Shown here: in pieces, positions 24,344 through 32,435 of the stretch | How positions within the stretch are numbered: the first letter of the stretch is position 1 | Layout: every line of letters begins with the position of its first letter | Assembly: GCF_016595245.1 (NCBI RefSeq) | Contig: NZ_JAENHM010000019.1 | Span: 281 to 32,865, forward strand | Direction of reading: 5' to 3' | Source of the DNA: Azospirillum endophyticum | GTDB taxonomy: Bacteria; Pseudomonadota; Alphaproteobacteria; Azospirillales; Azospirillaceae | DNA length: 32,585 nt | Program-made: the position numbers and the translations under genes | The notes under the pieces: model-generated | Told to the model about the DNA's origin: nothing | Seen by the model: the letters and a program-made list of their open reading frames with translations, nothing else | Databases searched by the model: none

Positions 24344-24380
24344 TTACGCGCCCCCGGCCACCTGTCTTGACCCGCCGGCC

Positions 24381-26327
24381 TCAGCCCGCCTGCTTGACGC
24401 GCATGTACCACTCGACCAGCCGGCGGACCTGCCGCTCGGTATAGCCGCGCGTCATCATGCGCGAGACGAACTCGGTGTGCTTCTTCTCGGTGTCGCCGTC
24501 CTTCTTCGACCCGAAGCTGATGACCGGCAGCAGATCCTCGACCTGGCTGAACATCCGCTTCTCGATCACCTCGCGGATCTTCTCGTAGGAGGTCCAGGAC
24601 GGGTTGCGGCCGGAGTTGGCGGCCCGGGCGCGCAGGGCGAACTTCACCACCTCGTTGCGGAAGTCCTTCGGGTTGGCGATGCCCGCCGGCTTCTCGATCT
24701 TGGTCAGCTCCTGGTTCAGCAGTTCGCGGTTCATCAGCTGGCCGGTGTCGGGATCCTTGAAGTCCTGGTCCTCGATCCAGGCATCGGCATAATCGACATA
24801 GCGGTCGAACAGGTTCTGGCCGTAGTCTGAGTAGGATTCCAGATAAGCCTTCTGGATCTCGTTGCCGATGAACTCGGCATAGCGCGGGGCGAGTTCGGCC
24901 TTGATGAACTCGACGTATTTCTTCTCCGTCTCCTCCGGGAACTGCTCGCGGCGGATCGCCTGCTCCAGCACATACATCAGATGCACCGGGTCGGCCGAAA
25001 TCTCGGTCGAGTCGTAGTTGAAGGTCGAAGCCAGAACCTTGAAGGCGAAGCGGGTGGAGATGCCGCCCATGCCCTCGTCGACGCCGCCCTGGTCCTTGTA
25101 CTCCTGCATCGACTTGGCCTTGGGATCGGTCTCCTTGACGCTCTCGCCGTCATAGACCCGCATCTTGCTGTAGACGCTGCTGTTGGGATGCTCGCGCAGG
25201 CGCGACAGCACCGAGAAGCGGGCCAGCATTTCCAGCGTCGCCGGCGCGCAGGGCGCGGTCGACAGATCGGAGCCGTTGACCAGCTTCTCGTAGATCTTCT
25301 GCTCCTCCGCCACCCGCAGGCAGTAGGGGACCTTGATCACGCAGATGCGGTCGATGAAGGCTTCGTTGTTCTTGTTGTTCTTGAAGGTCTGCCACTCCGC
25401 CTCGTTGGAGTGGGCGAGGATCACGCCCTGGAAGGGAATGGCGCCGATGTTCTCCGAGCCGACATAGTTGCCCTCCTGCGTCGCGGTCAGCAGCGGGTGC
25501 AGCATCTTGATCGGGGCCTTGAACATCTCGACGAATTCGAGCATGCCCTGGGTCGCCCGGTTCAGGCCGCCGGAGAAGCTGTAGGCGTCGGGATCGTTCT
25601 GGCTGTAGATCTCCAGCTTGCGGATGTCGACCTTGCCGACCAGCGACGAGATGTCCTGGTTGTTCTCGTCGCCCGGTTCGGTCTTGGTCACGCCGATCTG
25701 ACGCAGCTTGCTGGGGTGCAGCTTCACCACCTTGAAGCGGTTGATGTCGCCGCCGAATTCATCGAGGCGCTTGACCGCCCAGGGGCTCATCAACCCGGTC
25801 AGGCGGCGCTTGGGAATGCCGAAGCGCTCCTCGAGCTCGTCGCCGATCTCGTCCGGGTTGAACAGGCCGAGCGGGCTTTCGAAGGTGGGGCTGATCTCCT
25901 TGCCGGCCTTCAGGACATAGATCGGGCATTTCTCCACCAGCGACTTCAGCCGTTCCGCCAGCGACGACTTGCCGCCGCCGACCGGACCCAGCAGGTAGAG
26001 GATCTGCTTGCGCTCCTCCAGGCCCTGCGCCGCATGCCGGAAGAAGCCGACGATCCGTTCGATCGTCTCCTCCATGCCGTAGAACTCGGAGAAGGCGGGA
26101 TAGACCTTGATGGTCCGGTTCATGAAGATGCGGCCCAGGCGCGGGTCGCGGGCCGTGTCCACGACCTCCGGTTCGCCGATGGCGGCCAGGATGCGCTCGG
26201 AGGCGGAGGCGTAGGACATGGGGTCGTCGCGGCACAGCTGGAGATAGTCCATCAAGGATATCTCGGTCTCGCGGCGGGTCTCGTAATTCTGGGTGTAGCG
26301 CGTGAACAGTTCGTCGGCCGGGAACAT
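24381..26327 (-). CDS. prkA: PrkA family serine protein kinase (YeaG-like)
   Basis: The 648-residue protein is a full-length PrkA: an AAA+-type ATPase region with Walker A GPVGGGKSS (114-122), FESPLGLFNP, KVVKLHPSKLRQIGVTKTEP, RATQGMLEFVEMFKAPIK and NIGAIPFQGVILAHSNEAEW. The C-terminal PrkA part (about 400-648) is helical and includes GGISTRFAFKVLASTFNYD. PrkA/YeaG homologues are linked to stress and nutrient starvation and in Bacillus to sporulation; both Ser-kinase and AAA+ protease activities have been described for the family. The ATG at 26327 follows CGGAG by 6 nt. It leads the operon with yeaH and spoVR, and an 880-bp gene-free region lies upstream. Confidence 0.97.
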   Translation of the reverse strand: MFPADELFTRYTQNYETRRETEISLMDYLQLCRDDPMSYASASERILAAIGEPEVVDTARDPRLGRIFMNRTIKVYPAFSEFYGMEETIERIVGFFRHAAQGLEERKQILYLLGPVGGGKSSLAERLKSLVEKCPIYVLKAGKEISPTFESPLGLFNPDEIGDELEERFGIPKRRLTGLMSPWAVKRLDEFGGDINRFKVVKLHPSKLRQIGVTKTEPGDENNQDISSLVGKVDIRKLEIYSQNDPDAYSFSGGLNRATQGMLEFVEMFKAPIKMLHPLLTATQEGNYVGSENIGAIPFQGVILAHSNEAEWQTFKNNKNNEAFIDRICVIKVPYCLRVAEEQKIYEKLVNGSDLSTAPCAPATLEMLARFSVLSRLREHPNSSVYSKMRVYDGESVKETDPKAKSMQEYKDQGGVDEGMGGISTRFAFKVLASTFNYDSTEISADPVHLMYVLEQAIRREQFPEETEKKYVEFIKAELAPRYAEFIGNEIQKAYLESYSDYGQNLFDRYVDYADAWIEDQDFKDPDTGQLMNRELLNQELTKIEKPAGIANPKDFRNEVVKFALRARAANSGRNPSWTSYEKIREVIEKRMFSQVEDLLPVISFGSKKDGDTEKKHTEFVSRMMTRGYTERQVRRLVEWYMRVKQAG

Positions 26328-26560
26328 TCGTCGCTCCGTCTTATCTGGTCCGATGCGCCGGGGGGCCGCCGGTGGCTGCGGCGGCAGGGCGCGGCGCATG
26401 CCGCGATCCAAGGGGCACTCCAGGGAAGGCGTGGACCTCTCGGGGTCCGCAGCCTTCCCGCTCAGCGGTAGAAGCCAGCGGTCTGGTGTAAGGAACGGTC
26501 CTGTGAAGGCCGGGAGCCGTCCGTCCTGTGACGCGGCAACCCCCGAACGAGTCATTTTTG

Positions 26561-26589
26561 AATGTAATGCTCCACCTGGAGCTTTCCAG
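26561..26589 (-). promoter_or_regulatory. Candidate prkA promoter with overlapping operator-like repeats
   Basis: On the minus strand CTGGAA (26589-26584) and TACATT (26566-26561) are 17 nt apart. Inside the spacer and -35 region are GCTCCA-CC-TGGAGC (26569-26582) and CTGGA-GCTT-TCCAG (26576-26589), two overlapping inverted repeats. It would give a leader of about 225 nt. I see no sigma-54 consensus. Inference only. Confidence 0.3.
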
Positions 26590-27107
26590 GCACTCAGGCT
26601 CCATAGCCGGAAAGCCCGCGGTGAAGCCGGCCCTGGCCATAGGAACTAGGTCCCACGGCCAGTCTTGGCGCACCGAGCACGCCAGCTCAACCCACGCGCG
26701 TACAGGCCGCGCATGCGGCGGAAGGTTCGGCGAAAGACGCGTGACGGTGTCGGGAGGAGACGGCGTGAAACCGGCGGCAATCGTCGTTGCCCGTCCAGTC
26801 GGGGAGAGTTGCCCATTGCGATTCGACTGGGCGCTCTTGATCACGCCATCGGCCTCCTCAAGCAAGCGCGCCGCCTCGACCAAGCACGGCGCGGGGATTT
26901 ACCGTCGATGCTGAACTCCAAACCTTAACAATATCCCGTATGAGGCGTCGCGGTTTTCCGCAGCATCGGCCTGGGCCCGCAACACCTCTTTGAGGTCATG
27001 TTGCGTCCCAATCGTCCCCATCAACAAGGCGGAAATTGGGTGACGGCCAGGCCATGGCGCGGCACACCAAGAGGTTACCGCTTGATTACCGAACTGTTTC
27101 AATAACT

Positions 27108-27121
27108 TGGCAAGCTTGCCA
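27108..27121. promoter_or_regulatory. 14-bp perfect palindrome
   Basis: TGGCAAGCTTGCCA is a perfect palindrome about 85 bp downstream of the response-regulator stop. Size and symmetry fit a dimeric regulator site. The spacing of its GG and GC does not match a sigma-54 promoter. Confidence 0.3.
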
Positions 27122-27206
27122 CGGGGTGGGAAATTTTGTGGCGCCGCCCGCGGCCTCTGGCCGGGCGATCGCCCACGGGGGAAGGCAAACCCTCCGATGC
27201 CGGCCG

Positions 27207-27641
27207 TCATGCCGGCAGCCTAGCCCCCAACCCGACGGCAAGGACTTGGCGCAGGCTGGCCGGAGTCGCCGGCTTGGCAAGCACCGCGTCGGCGCCGCTG
27301 TCGCGGGCCCGGGCCTCGCGGTCGTCGTCAACGCGACCGCTCATGAGCACGACCGGCAGGGCGCGGCGGTGCGGATCGCTGCTGCCGCGCAGCGCGCGGA
27401 CGAATCCGAAGCCGTCCATCGGCTGCATCTCCACGTCGCACAGGACCAGATCGGGAGAATGGGCGGCGACGGCGGCAAGACCCGATTCGCCGTCGGCCGC
27501 CTGATGCACCGCCTTGACGCCGAGCGTGCCCAGCATCTTCGCCAACACCATGCGGGTGAAGGAGTCGTCTTCGACCACCAGGACCGACAGGGCGCCGAAC
27601 GGCGTCCCCGTCTCGCCTGCCCCAGCATCCTCAGCCACCAC
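27207..27641 (-). CDS. Single-domain response regulator (CheY-like receiver)
   Basis: The 144-residue protein is almost only a receiver domain. It has the acidic pair D25-D26 (VLVVEDDSFTR), the phospho-acceptor D69 (LVLCDVEMQPMDGFGF), the switch Ser in VVLMSGR and the conserved Lys in AVLAKPAT. There is no output domain, so it acts by protein contact, as CheY-type or phosphorelay intermediates do. I choose the GTG at 27641 from the GC-rich purine tract AAAGGGCGGGGC upstream; a second GTG follows directly. The frame is open far upstream, but that part reads as antisense of the Nudix gene. It is divergent from the Nudix gene; no kinase is nearby. Confidence 0.85.
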   Translation of the reverse strand: MVAEDAGAGETGTPFGALSVLVVEDDSFTRMVLAKMLGTLGVKAVHQAADGESGLAAVAAHSPDLVLCDVEMQPMDGFGFVRALRGSSDPHRRALPVVLMSGRVDDDREARARDSGADAVLAKPATPASLRQVLAVGLGARLPA

Positions 27642-27815
27642 GCCCCGCCCTTTCGCTTGAGCGACCCCAGGCGGATTGGCGCCGGCGGTCGTTTCGTGAC
27701 CGGCCCTGTGTACGATGGCAACCAGGGTCGCGCAAGATACCGGAAAAGAAGAGAGGCACGGTGTCCTGGGACTGCCCTGGATGAGCGGTTGCGCCGCTTC
27801 CCCGGCCCCGCTTAG

Positions 27816-28676
27816 ATGGAGTGCATGAGCTTCCTCGATCACATCCGCGCGTGCAACGCGCATGACCTGTCCGGCTTCCGACCCTTCGAGCTGGACGGCC
27901 ACACCGTGGGCTGGGTGCGCCACGCCCTGGCCGAGGCGCTACCCGGCGTCGATCCCGGCTTCGTCGCCACCGCCGAGCGGCTGAGCATCGCGCCCGAGAT
28001 CCGTGATTTCGAGGCACGCTCCACCCTGCTCGACCATGCCGCCGCCTATCTGGTGGAACAGGGCACGGTCACGGCGCTGCGCGGAGAATATTACCCGATC
28101 CTGCCGCGCTGGGGAGCGGAGCCGCTGGCCCGCCTTGACCGCGCCGCGGTCGGCGCCTTCGGGATCGAGGCCTATGGCCTGCACATCAACGGGTTTGTCC
28201 GTGACGAGGCCGGCGGCCTGCTGCTGTGGGTCGGCCGCCGCGCCCGCGACCGCGAGGTGGCGCCGGGGCAACTCGACAACCTGATCGCTGGCGGCCAGCC
28301 CATCGGCCTGACCCTGGCCGAGAATCTGGAAAAGGAGGCGTCCGAGGAGGCCGGACTCGACGCCGAGACCGCAAGGCGCGCCATGCCGGTCGGCGCCATC
28401 AGCTATACGATGGAAACCCCGGCCGGGCTGAAGCGCGACCGCCTGTTCGTCTACGACCTCGAACTTCCGCCCGGCGTCACCCCGGTCAACACCGACGGCG
28501 AGGTGGAGACCTTCGAACTCTGGCCGCTGGACAAGGTGGCGGACTCGGTGCGCGACACCGGCGACTGGAAGTTCAACGTCAACCTCGTGGCGACCGATTT
28601 CCTGATCCGCCACGGCTGGCTGACCCCGGAGAACGAGCCCGACTATCTGGACATCGCCCGCGGCCTGCGGCGGTAG
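27816..28676 (+). CDS. DUF4743 / Nudix hydrolase
   Basis: The 286-residue protein has an N-terminal DUF4743 region (about 5-115, with FRPFELDGHTVGWVRHALAE) and a C-terminal Nudix domain. The Nudix box runs 159-181 and ends in EKEASEEAGL, keeping the metal-binding EE pair, with Lys where Arg is usual and a Leu where the first Glu normally lies. This deviation is typical for the DUF4743-linked group, which includes Nudix proteins annotated as thiamine-pyrophosphokinase-like and plant enzymes acting on damaged thiamine diphosphate. The substrate here is unknown; that relation is suggestive given thi genes in the window, but they are 18 kb away. The ATG at 27816 or 27825 may be the start. Confidence 0.88.
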   Translation: MECMSFLDHIRACNAHDLSGFRPFELDGHTVGWVRHALAEALPGVDPGFVATAERLSIAPEIRDFEARSTLLDHAAAYLVEQGTVTALRGEYYPILPRWGAEPLARLDRAAVGAFGIEAYGLHINGFVRDEAGGLLLWVGRRARDREVAPGQLDNLIAGGQPIGLTLAENLEKEASEEAGLDAETARRAMPVGAISYTMETPAGLKRDRLFVYDLELPPGVTPVNTDGEVETFELWPLDKVADSVRDTGDWKFNVNLVATDFLIRHGWLTPENEPDYLDIARGLRR

Positions 28677-28739
28677 GCGGGACTCCGGCCAGCAAGGTTC
28701 CGATCGGCACCCACTGACCGACACCCTCCCCAATCCAGT

Positions 28740-28918
28740 GTCATCCCCGCGAAGGTGCTACGGGATGCACAGATCTCGCGCTTGCGGCAGGAAAAGCATC
28801 TTATCGTTACACACAGCCCCTCTCCCCTCGCGGGTGAAGGGCTATTCGCCAGAGAAAGTCACATCTCGTTCGCGGATGCGAGATCTGTGCATGCCGTAGC
28901 GCGAAGGCGGGGATCCAG
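28740..28918. repeat. REP-type palindrome split by a MITE
   Basis: The outer halves, GTCATCCCCGCGAAGG (28740-28755) and GCGAAGGCGGGGATCCAG (28901-28918), are the two sides of a common proteobacterial palindromic repeat of about 27 bp. They are separated by a 144-bp insertion, and the bases GCGAAGG occur on both sides of it. An undisrupted small relative of the palindrome follows at 28951-28972. Confidence 0.85.
28757..28900. mobile_element. 144-bp MITE-like element
   Basis: Terminal inverted repeats of 23 bp (28757-28779 and 28878-28900) match at 22 of 23 positions (GCTACGG...GATCTCGC). The flanks are GCGAAGGT on the left and GCGAAGGC on the right, an 8-bp target duplication with one change. 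There is no transposase frame, so it must be moved in trans. Its centre holds a small imperfect hairpin CCCTCTCCCC...GGGTGAAGGG. A second copy starts at 32453. Confidence 0.85.
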
Positions 28919-28950
28919 GGCCCCTAGCTCAAGAAATTGAAAAGTCTGAA

Positions 28951-28972
28951 TTCCCGCCTTCGCGGGAATGAC
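28951..28972. repeat. Short REP-type palindrome
   Basis: TTCCCGC-CTTC-GCGGGAA followed by TGAC is the compact, uninterrupted form of the palindrome family whose split copy lies just to the left. A 7-bp stem with a 4-nt loop. Confidence 0.8.
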
Positions 28973-29044
28973 GGTCGAAGTAGAAAATCGCTGGTTTTCG
29001 ATGAACTTCGGTGTCTTGGGTTCTACTGCCGCCTGCACAAAAAA

Positions 29045-29074
29045 GGGCCCCGTCCTCTTGCGAGAGCGGGGCCC
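29045..29074 (-). terminator. Terminator of the cytochrome c gene
   Basis: GGGCCCCG (29045-29052) pairs with CGGGGCCC (29067-29074), with CTC/GAG pairing inside. On the minus strand TTTTTTTG follows the stem, which makes a good Rho-independent terminator 48 bp after the cytochrome c stop. Confidence 0.88.
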
Positions 29075-29121
29075 TTTCCTTATCCGACCGCGGGGGACAT
29101 CCGGTGCTTTTCCCCAGGGCG

Positions 29122-29661
29122 TTACTGCGGCAGCGGCTGCGGGCTGTCGGCCAGCGAACGCAGATAGGCGATGACGGCGGCGCGGTCGTCGTCCTTCTTC
29201 AGGCCGGCGAAGGTCATCTTGGTGCCCGGGGCATAGGCCTTCGGGTCGTAGAGGAACTTGTTCAGCTCGTCATAGGTCCAGGTGCCGCCGGTCTTGACCA
29301 GGGCATCGGAGTAGCCGAAGCCCTGCATGTGGCCCTTCGGACCGCCGACGACGCCGTACAGGTTCGGGCCGACCTTGGCGGCACCGCCCTTGTCGAAGCC
29401 GTGGCAGGCGGCGCAGGCCTTGGCGACCTTCTGCCCGGCGTCCGGGCTGGCGGCGGCGAGCAGCGGCGCGATCGGCGCCGGACCGGTAGGAGCGGCCCCC
29501 TTGTCGGCGGGCGCGCTGGCCCCCTCGGGAGTCGCGACGACATAGACGCTCTTTTCGAGCGGCTTCGAATGAACCAGCACCTTGGACGCGAATCCGGCCA
29601 GCATCGCGATCAGCCCGGCCAGCAGCACGGCGCCGAATACCTTGTTCCACTCCATGCTCAT
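29122..29661 (-). CDS. Membrane-anchored c-type cytochrome (CycM/cytochrome c552-like)
   Basis: The 179-residue protein has an uncleaved N-terminal membrane helix (about 8-28, FGAVLLAGLIAMLAGFASKV), an Ala/Pro-rich linker (45-72) and a class I cytochrome c domain. Haem attaches at C83-A-A-C86-H87 and the distal ligand is Met149 in APGTKMTFAGL. It sits at the periplasmic face and probably passes electrons to a terminal oxidase, as CycM does in Rhizobiales. The ATG at 29661 follows AGGGG by 7 nt. Gene order with kdsB and pheA divergent beside it is one I remember from other Alphaproteobacteria. A strong terminator follows it. Confidence 0.93.
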   Translation of the reverse strand: MSMEWNKVFGAVLLAGLIAMLAGFASKVLVHSKPLEKSVYVVATPEGASAPADKGAAPTGPAPIAPLLAAASPDAGQKVAKACAACHGFDKGGAAKVGPNLYGVVGGPKGHMQGFGYSDALVKTGGTWTYDELNKFLYDPKAYAPGTKMTFAGLKKDDDRAAVIAYLRSLADSPQPLPQ

Positions 29662-29972
29662 TGATGAGCCCCTTTGTTCCCTAATTTCAATACACTCGGC
29701 GTTTCTCCCGCCCGCGGCTCAAGGCGCCGCGGTCACCATAGCCTGCGGTCCGAAGCTTGTCATAGCCCGGCGGACCGCGAAAAAAGGTCGCATACAAATC
29801 TGTCGCAGTCACCAACCACTTAATTTGCTTGCGCATTGCGCTGCACTGCAAAATGGGACGGATCGGGCCATGCCGGCACTTGACGCCGCACCGGCGTCCG
29901 TGGTTCACCCGCGCCAGTCAAGCGTCACGAATCCGCCATTCGCCGGACTTTCCCCACCGGAGTTTTCGCGCC
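29662..29972. other. Divergent promoter region, cytochrome c / kdsB
   Basis: These 311 bp hold no gene I can support. They must contain the promoters for the cytochrome gene (minus) and kdsB (plus). The part at 29770-29860 is comparatively A+T-rich (CGCGAAAAAAGG, CCACTTAATTTGC). I cannot place -10/-35 boxes with confidence, although CAAAAT at about 29850 lies downstream of a TTGCTT. Confidence 0.45.
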
Positions 29973-30770
29973 ATGCCGACCGCAGCCCCCGCCGCCCGTC
30001 CCACTGGGCAGTCCAGCGGCCGTCCCGCCAACCCGATCGTGGTGATCCCGGCGCGCATGGCCTCCGTCCGGCTGCCCGGCAAGCCGCTGGCCGACATCCT
30101 CGGCGCGCCGATGATCGTCCATGTGCTGCGCCGCGCCATGGAGGCGGAGATCGGCCCGGTCGTGGTCGCCTGCGCCGAGCCGGAGATCGCCCGCGCGGTC
30201 GAGTCGGCCGGCGGCACCGCGGTGCTGACGCGCCCCGACCACCCCTCGGGTTCCGACCGCATCTTCGAGGCGGTGCAGCTGATCGACCCGGAGGGCCGTC
30301 ACGACGCGGTGGTCAACGTGCAGGGCGACCTGCCGACCATCGAGCCGGAGACCGTGCGCGCCGCCTTCGCCCCGCTGGCCGACCCGGAGGTCGACATCGC
30401 CACCCTGGTCGCCGAGATCACGCGGGAGGAGGAGCGGACCAACCCCAACGTGGTCAAGGCGGTGCTGGAACTGCCGATGGGATCGCGCCAGGGCCGTGCG
30501 CTCTATTTCACCCGCGCCACCGCGCCGACCGGCGACGGGCCGCTCTACCATCACATCGGCCTCTATGCCTACCGCCGGGCGGCGCTGGAGCGCTTCGTGT
30601 CTCTGCCGCCCTCGGTGCTGGAGCAGCGCGAGCGGCTGGAGCAGCTGCGCGCCCTGTCCAACGGCATGCGCATCGACGCGGCGGTCGTTGACGCGGTTCC
30701 GCTGGGTGTCGATACTCCCGCCGACCTGGAGCGCGCCTGCGCCCTGCTGTCCCGCCGCCAGGCGGGCTGA
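29973..30770 (+). CDS. kdsB: 3-deoxy-manno-octulosonate cytidylyltransferase KdsB
   Basis: KdsB activates Kdo with CTP to CMP-Kdo for the inner core of lipopolysaccharide. The 265-residue protein has the nucleotidyltransferase start [20 protein letters not shown] (about 23-42), the DRIFEAV region after [22 protein letters not shown] with the metal-binding Asp, and [18 protein letters not shown]. The extra 20 residues at the N-terminus are Pro/Ala-rich. The ATG at 29973 has CGGAG 10 nt upstream. pheA follows after 47 bp, probably in one operon, an arrangement also seen in other Alphaproteobacteria. Confidence 0.96.
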   Translation: MPTAAPAARPTGQSSGRPANPIVVIPARMASVRLPGKPLADILGAPMIVHVLRRAMEAEIGPVVVACAEPEIARAVESAGGTAVLTRPDHPSGSDRIFEAVQLIDPEGRHDAVVNVQGDLPTIEPETVRAAFAPLADPEVDIATLVAEITREEERTNPNVVKAVLELPMGSRQGRALYFTRATAPTGDGPLYHHIGLYAYRRAALERFVSLPPSVLEQRERLEQLRALSNGMRIDAAVVDAVPLGVDTPADLERACALLSRRQAG

Positions 30771-30817
30771 CGCGGCATCGACCAGCCTCAATAAGATTCG
30801 CCGAGGGAATTCCGCTC

Positions 30818-31684
30818 ATGGGCACGTCCAACATCATCGCCTTCCAGGGCTTCCCCGGCGCCTATTCCGATCTGGCCTGCCGCAACGCGCGGCCGACCAT
30901 GACGACGATGCCCTGCGCCACCTTCGAGGATGCCTTCTCCGCGGTGCGCGAAGGGCGGGCGTCGCTGGCGATGATCCCGGTGGAGAATTCCATCGCCGGC
31001 CGCGTCGCCGACAACCATTATCTGCTGCCGGAGGGCGGCTTGCACATCATCGGCGAGCATTTCCAGCGGGTGAACCACCAGCTGCTGGCGCCGAAGGGCG
31101 CCACGCTGGACGGCATCCGGACGGTGCGCAGCCACATCCAGGCGCTGTCGCAGTGCCAGACCGCCATCCGCGGCCTGGGTCTGCAGGCGATCAACCACGC
31201 CGACACCGCCGGCGCGGCGAAGGAGATCGCGGCGCTGAACGATCCGCAACATGCCGCCATCGCCTCCTCGCTGGCCGCCGAGATCTATGGTCTCGACATC
31301 CTGAAGAGCGGGATCGAGGACGCCACCCACAACACCACGCGCTTCCTGATCCTGGCCCGCGAGCCGAAGCTGCCGGCGCTGGGCTCCTGCAAGACGATCA
31401 CCACCTTCGTCTTCCGCGTCCGCAGCGTACCGGCCGCGCTCTACAAGGCGCTGGGCGGCTTCGCCACCAACGGCATCAACATGACCAAGCTGGAAAGCTA
31501 CATGGTCGGCGGCCACTTCACCCAGACCCAGTTCTACGCCGACGTGGAAGGACATCCGGACGAGCGTTCCCTGCGCCTCGCCCTGGAGGAGCTGGACTTC
31601 TTCGCCCGCGAGGTGAAGATCCTCGGCGTCTATCCGGCCAATCCCTTCCGCTACCAGGAAAGCCAGCGCGTCGGCGAGGACTGA
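30818..31684 (+). CDS. pheA: Prephenate dehydratase
   Basis: The enzyme converts prephenate to phenylpyruvate in phenylalanine synthesis. The 288-residue protein is the monofunctional form without chorismate mutase. It has the N-terminal IAFQGFPGAYSDLACR, VPVENSIAGRV with the catalytic-site residues, DTAGAAKEIA, the HNTTRF motif with the essential Thr (about 167-172), and a C-terminal ACT domain for allosteric phenylalanine control (FATNGINMTKLESYMVGG). The ATG at 30818 follows GAGGGAA by 8 nt. It is downstream of kdsB in the same direction. Confidence 0.96.
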   Translation: MGTSNIIAFQGFPGAYSDLACRNARPTMTTMPCATFEDAFSAVREGRASLAMIPVENSIAGRVADNHYLLPEGGLHIIGEHFQRVNHQLLAPKGATLDGIRTVRSHIQALSQCQTAIRGLGLQAINHADTAGAAKEIAALNDPQHAAIASSLAAEIYGLDILKSGIEDATHNTTRFLILAREPKLPALGSCKTITTFVFRVRSVPAALYKALGGFATNGINMTKLESYMVGGHFTQTQFYADVEGHPDERSLRLALEELDFFAREVKILGVYPANPFRYQESQRVGED

Positions 31685-31814
31685 CGCCGCTTCGTGGTGC
31701 CATTGATGGACGCCGCGACTCCACCCATGCGTCGCATGACCGGCGTGGCACCCTATGGCGCCCTATGGTAGGTTTTGTGGACCCCGCAATTCCTGCCCAA
31801 TGTCCAGGCCGACC

Positions 31815-32351
31815 ATGCGCATCATCCGAGGCATGTCCAAGCCAAGCCCGGAGCGGCCCGTATCGCCGGCCAAGCCCGTTGCGGACATGCAGGGCGGCGA
31901 CCTTTACGACGAGGATTTCGTCGCCTGGATCGAACGCCAGGCGGCTCTGCTCCGTGCAGGACCCCTCACTGCGCTGGACCGCGCCAACCTAGCCGAAGAG
32001 CTGGAGGATATGGGAAAGGCCAAGCGGCAGGAACTGCGCAGCCGGCTTGAAGTGTTGCTCACCCATCTCCTCAAGTACCAGTTCCAGCCGGCGATGCGCA
32101 CGGGCAGCTGGCTTGGAACCATCGGCGAGCAGCGCCATCGCATCGAAGACGTGGTCGAGGAAAGCCCGAGCCTGCGCCCTCTGCTCGCCGAACTGCTGGA
32201 GGATGCCAAGCTCTACAAGCGGGCCGTTCAGAAGGCGGCGCTGGAGACAGGTCTTCCCGCCGGCACCTTCCCGCCCGTCAACCCGTACGGCAGGCAAGCG
32301 CTGGAGGACCACTTCTGGCCCGGTCCCGGCCCGCATCCGGACCTCGACTGA
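31815..32351 (+). CDS. DUF29 family protein
   Basis: The product (178 residues from this start) has the DUF29 pattern: DLYDEDFVAWIERQAALLRA, then LDRANLAEELEDMGKAKRQEL, then HLLKYQFQPAMRTGSWLGTI and a C-terminal helical segment LLEDAYKRA-like (LLEDAKLYKRAVQKA). DUF29 proteins are small helical bacterial proteins, frequent in cyanobacteria and Alphaproteobacteria, with no established function. ATGs at 31800, 31815 and 31833 are possible. I take 31815, which has CAGG about 6 nt upstream, and the domain begins well after all three. It follows pheA by 130 bp and is probably separate. Confidence 0.88.
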   Translation: MRIIRGMSKPSPERPVSPAKPVADMQGGDLYDEDFVAWIERQAALLRAGPLTALDRANLAEELEDMGKAKRQELRSRLEVLLTHLLKYQFQPAMRTGSWLGTIGEQRHRIEDVVEESPSLRPLLAELLEDAKLYKRAVQKAALETGLPAGTFPPVNPYGRQALEDHFWPGPGPHPDLD

Positions 32352-32435
32352 CATGCAGGTTTGAACCCCTGCCTGCGAAGAAATCGAACACACATAGCCA
32401 AGAGCTGATCGGGTAGGTGCGCACGTCTCCCATTC

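Larger units (their letters stand above)
26328..27206. other. Long gene-free region upstream of prkA
   Basis: The 879 bp hold no convincing gene. The first 230 bp would be the prkA leader if the promoter at 26561-26589 is right. Overlapping short inverted repeats lie at 26569-26589, and a 14-bp palindrome lies at 27108-27121. The stretch 26900-27120 is richer in A+T than the surroundings. A 103-codon frame on the minus strand (26899-27210) begins in an ATGA overlap with the preceding regulator stop, but its composition is atypical and I recognise nothing in it. Confidence 0.5.

Noticed and set aside
24981..26471. A 496-codon plus-strand frame opposite prkA
   Set aside because: Antisense shadow of PrkA, which shows an intact Walker A motif and full length on the minus strand.
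27108..27121. TGGCAAGCTTGCCA as a sigma-54 promoter
   Set aside because: The GG and GC dinucleotides are about 3 nt too close for a -24/-12 promoter; it is only a symmetric palindrome.
28740..28972. Repeats near 28.8 kb as a CRISPR array
   Set aside because: The repeats are inverted rather than direct, unequal in spacing, and palindromic; no cas genes are present.
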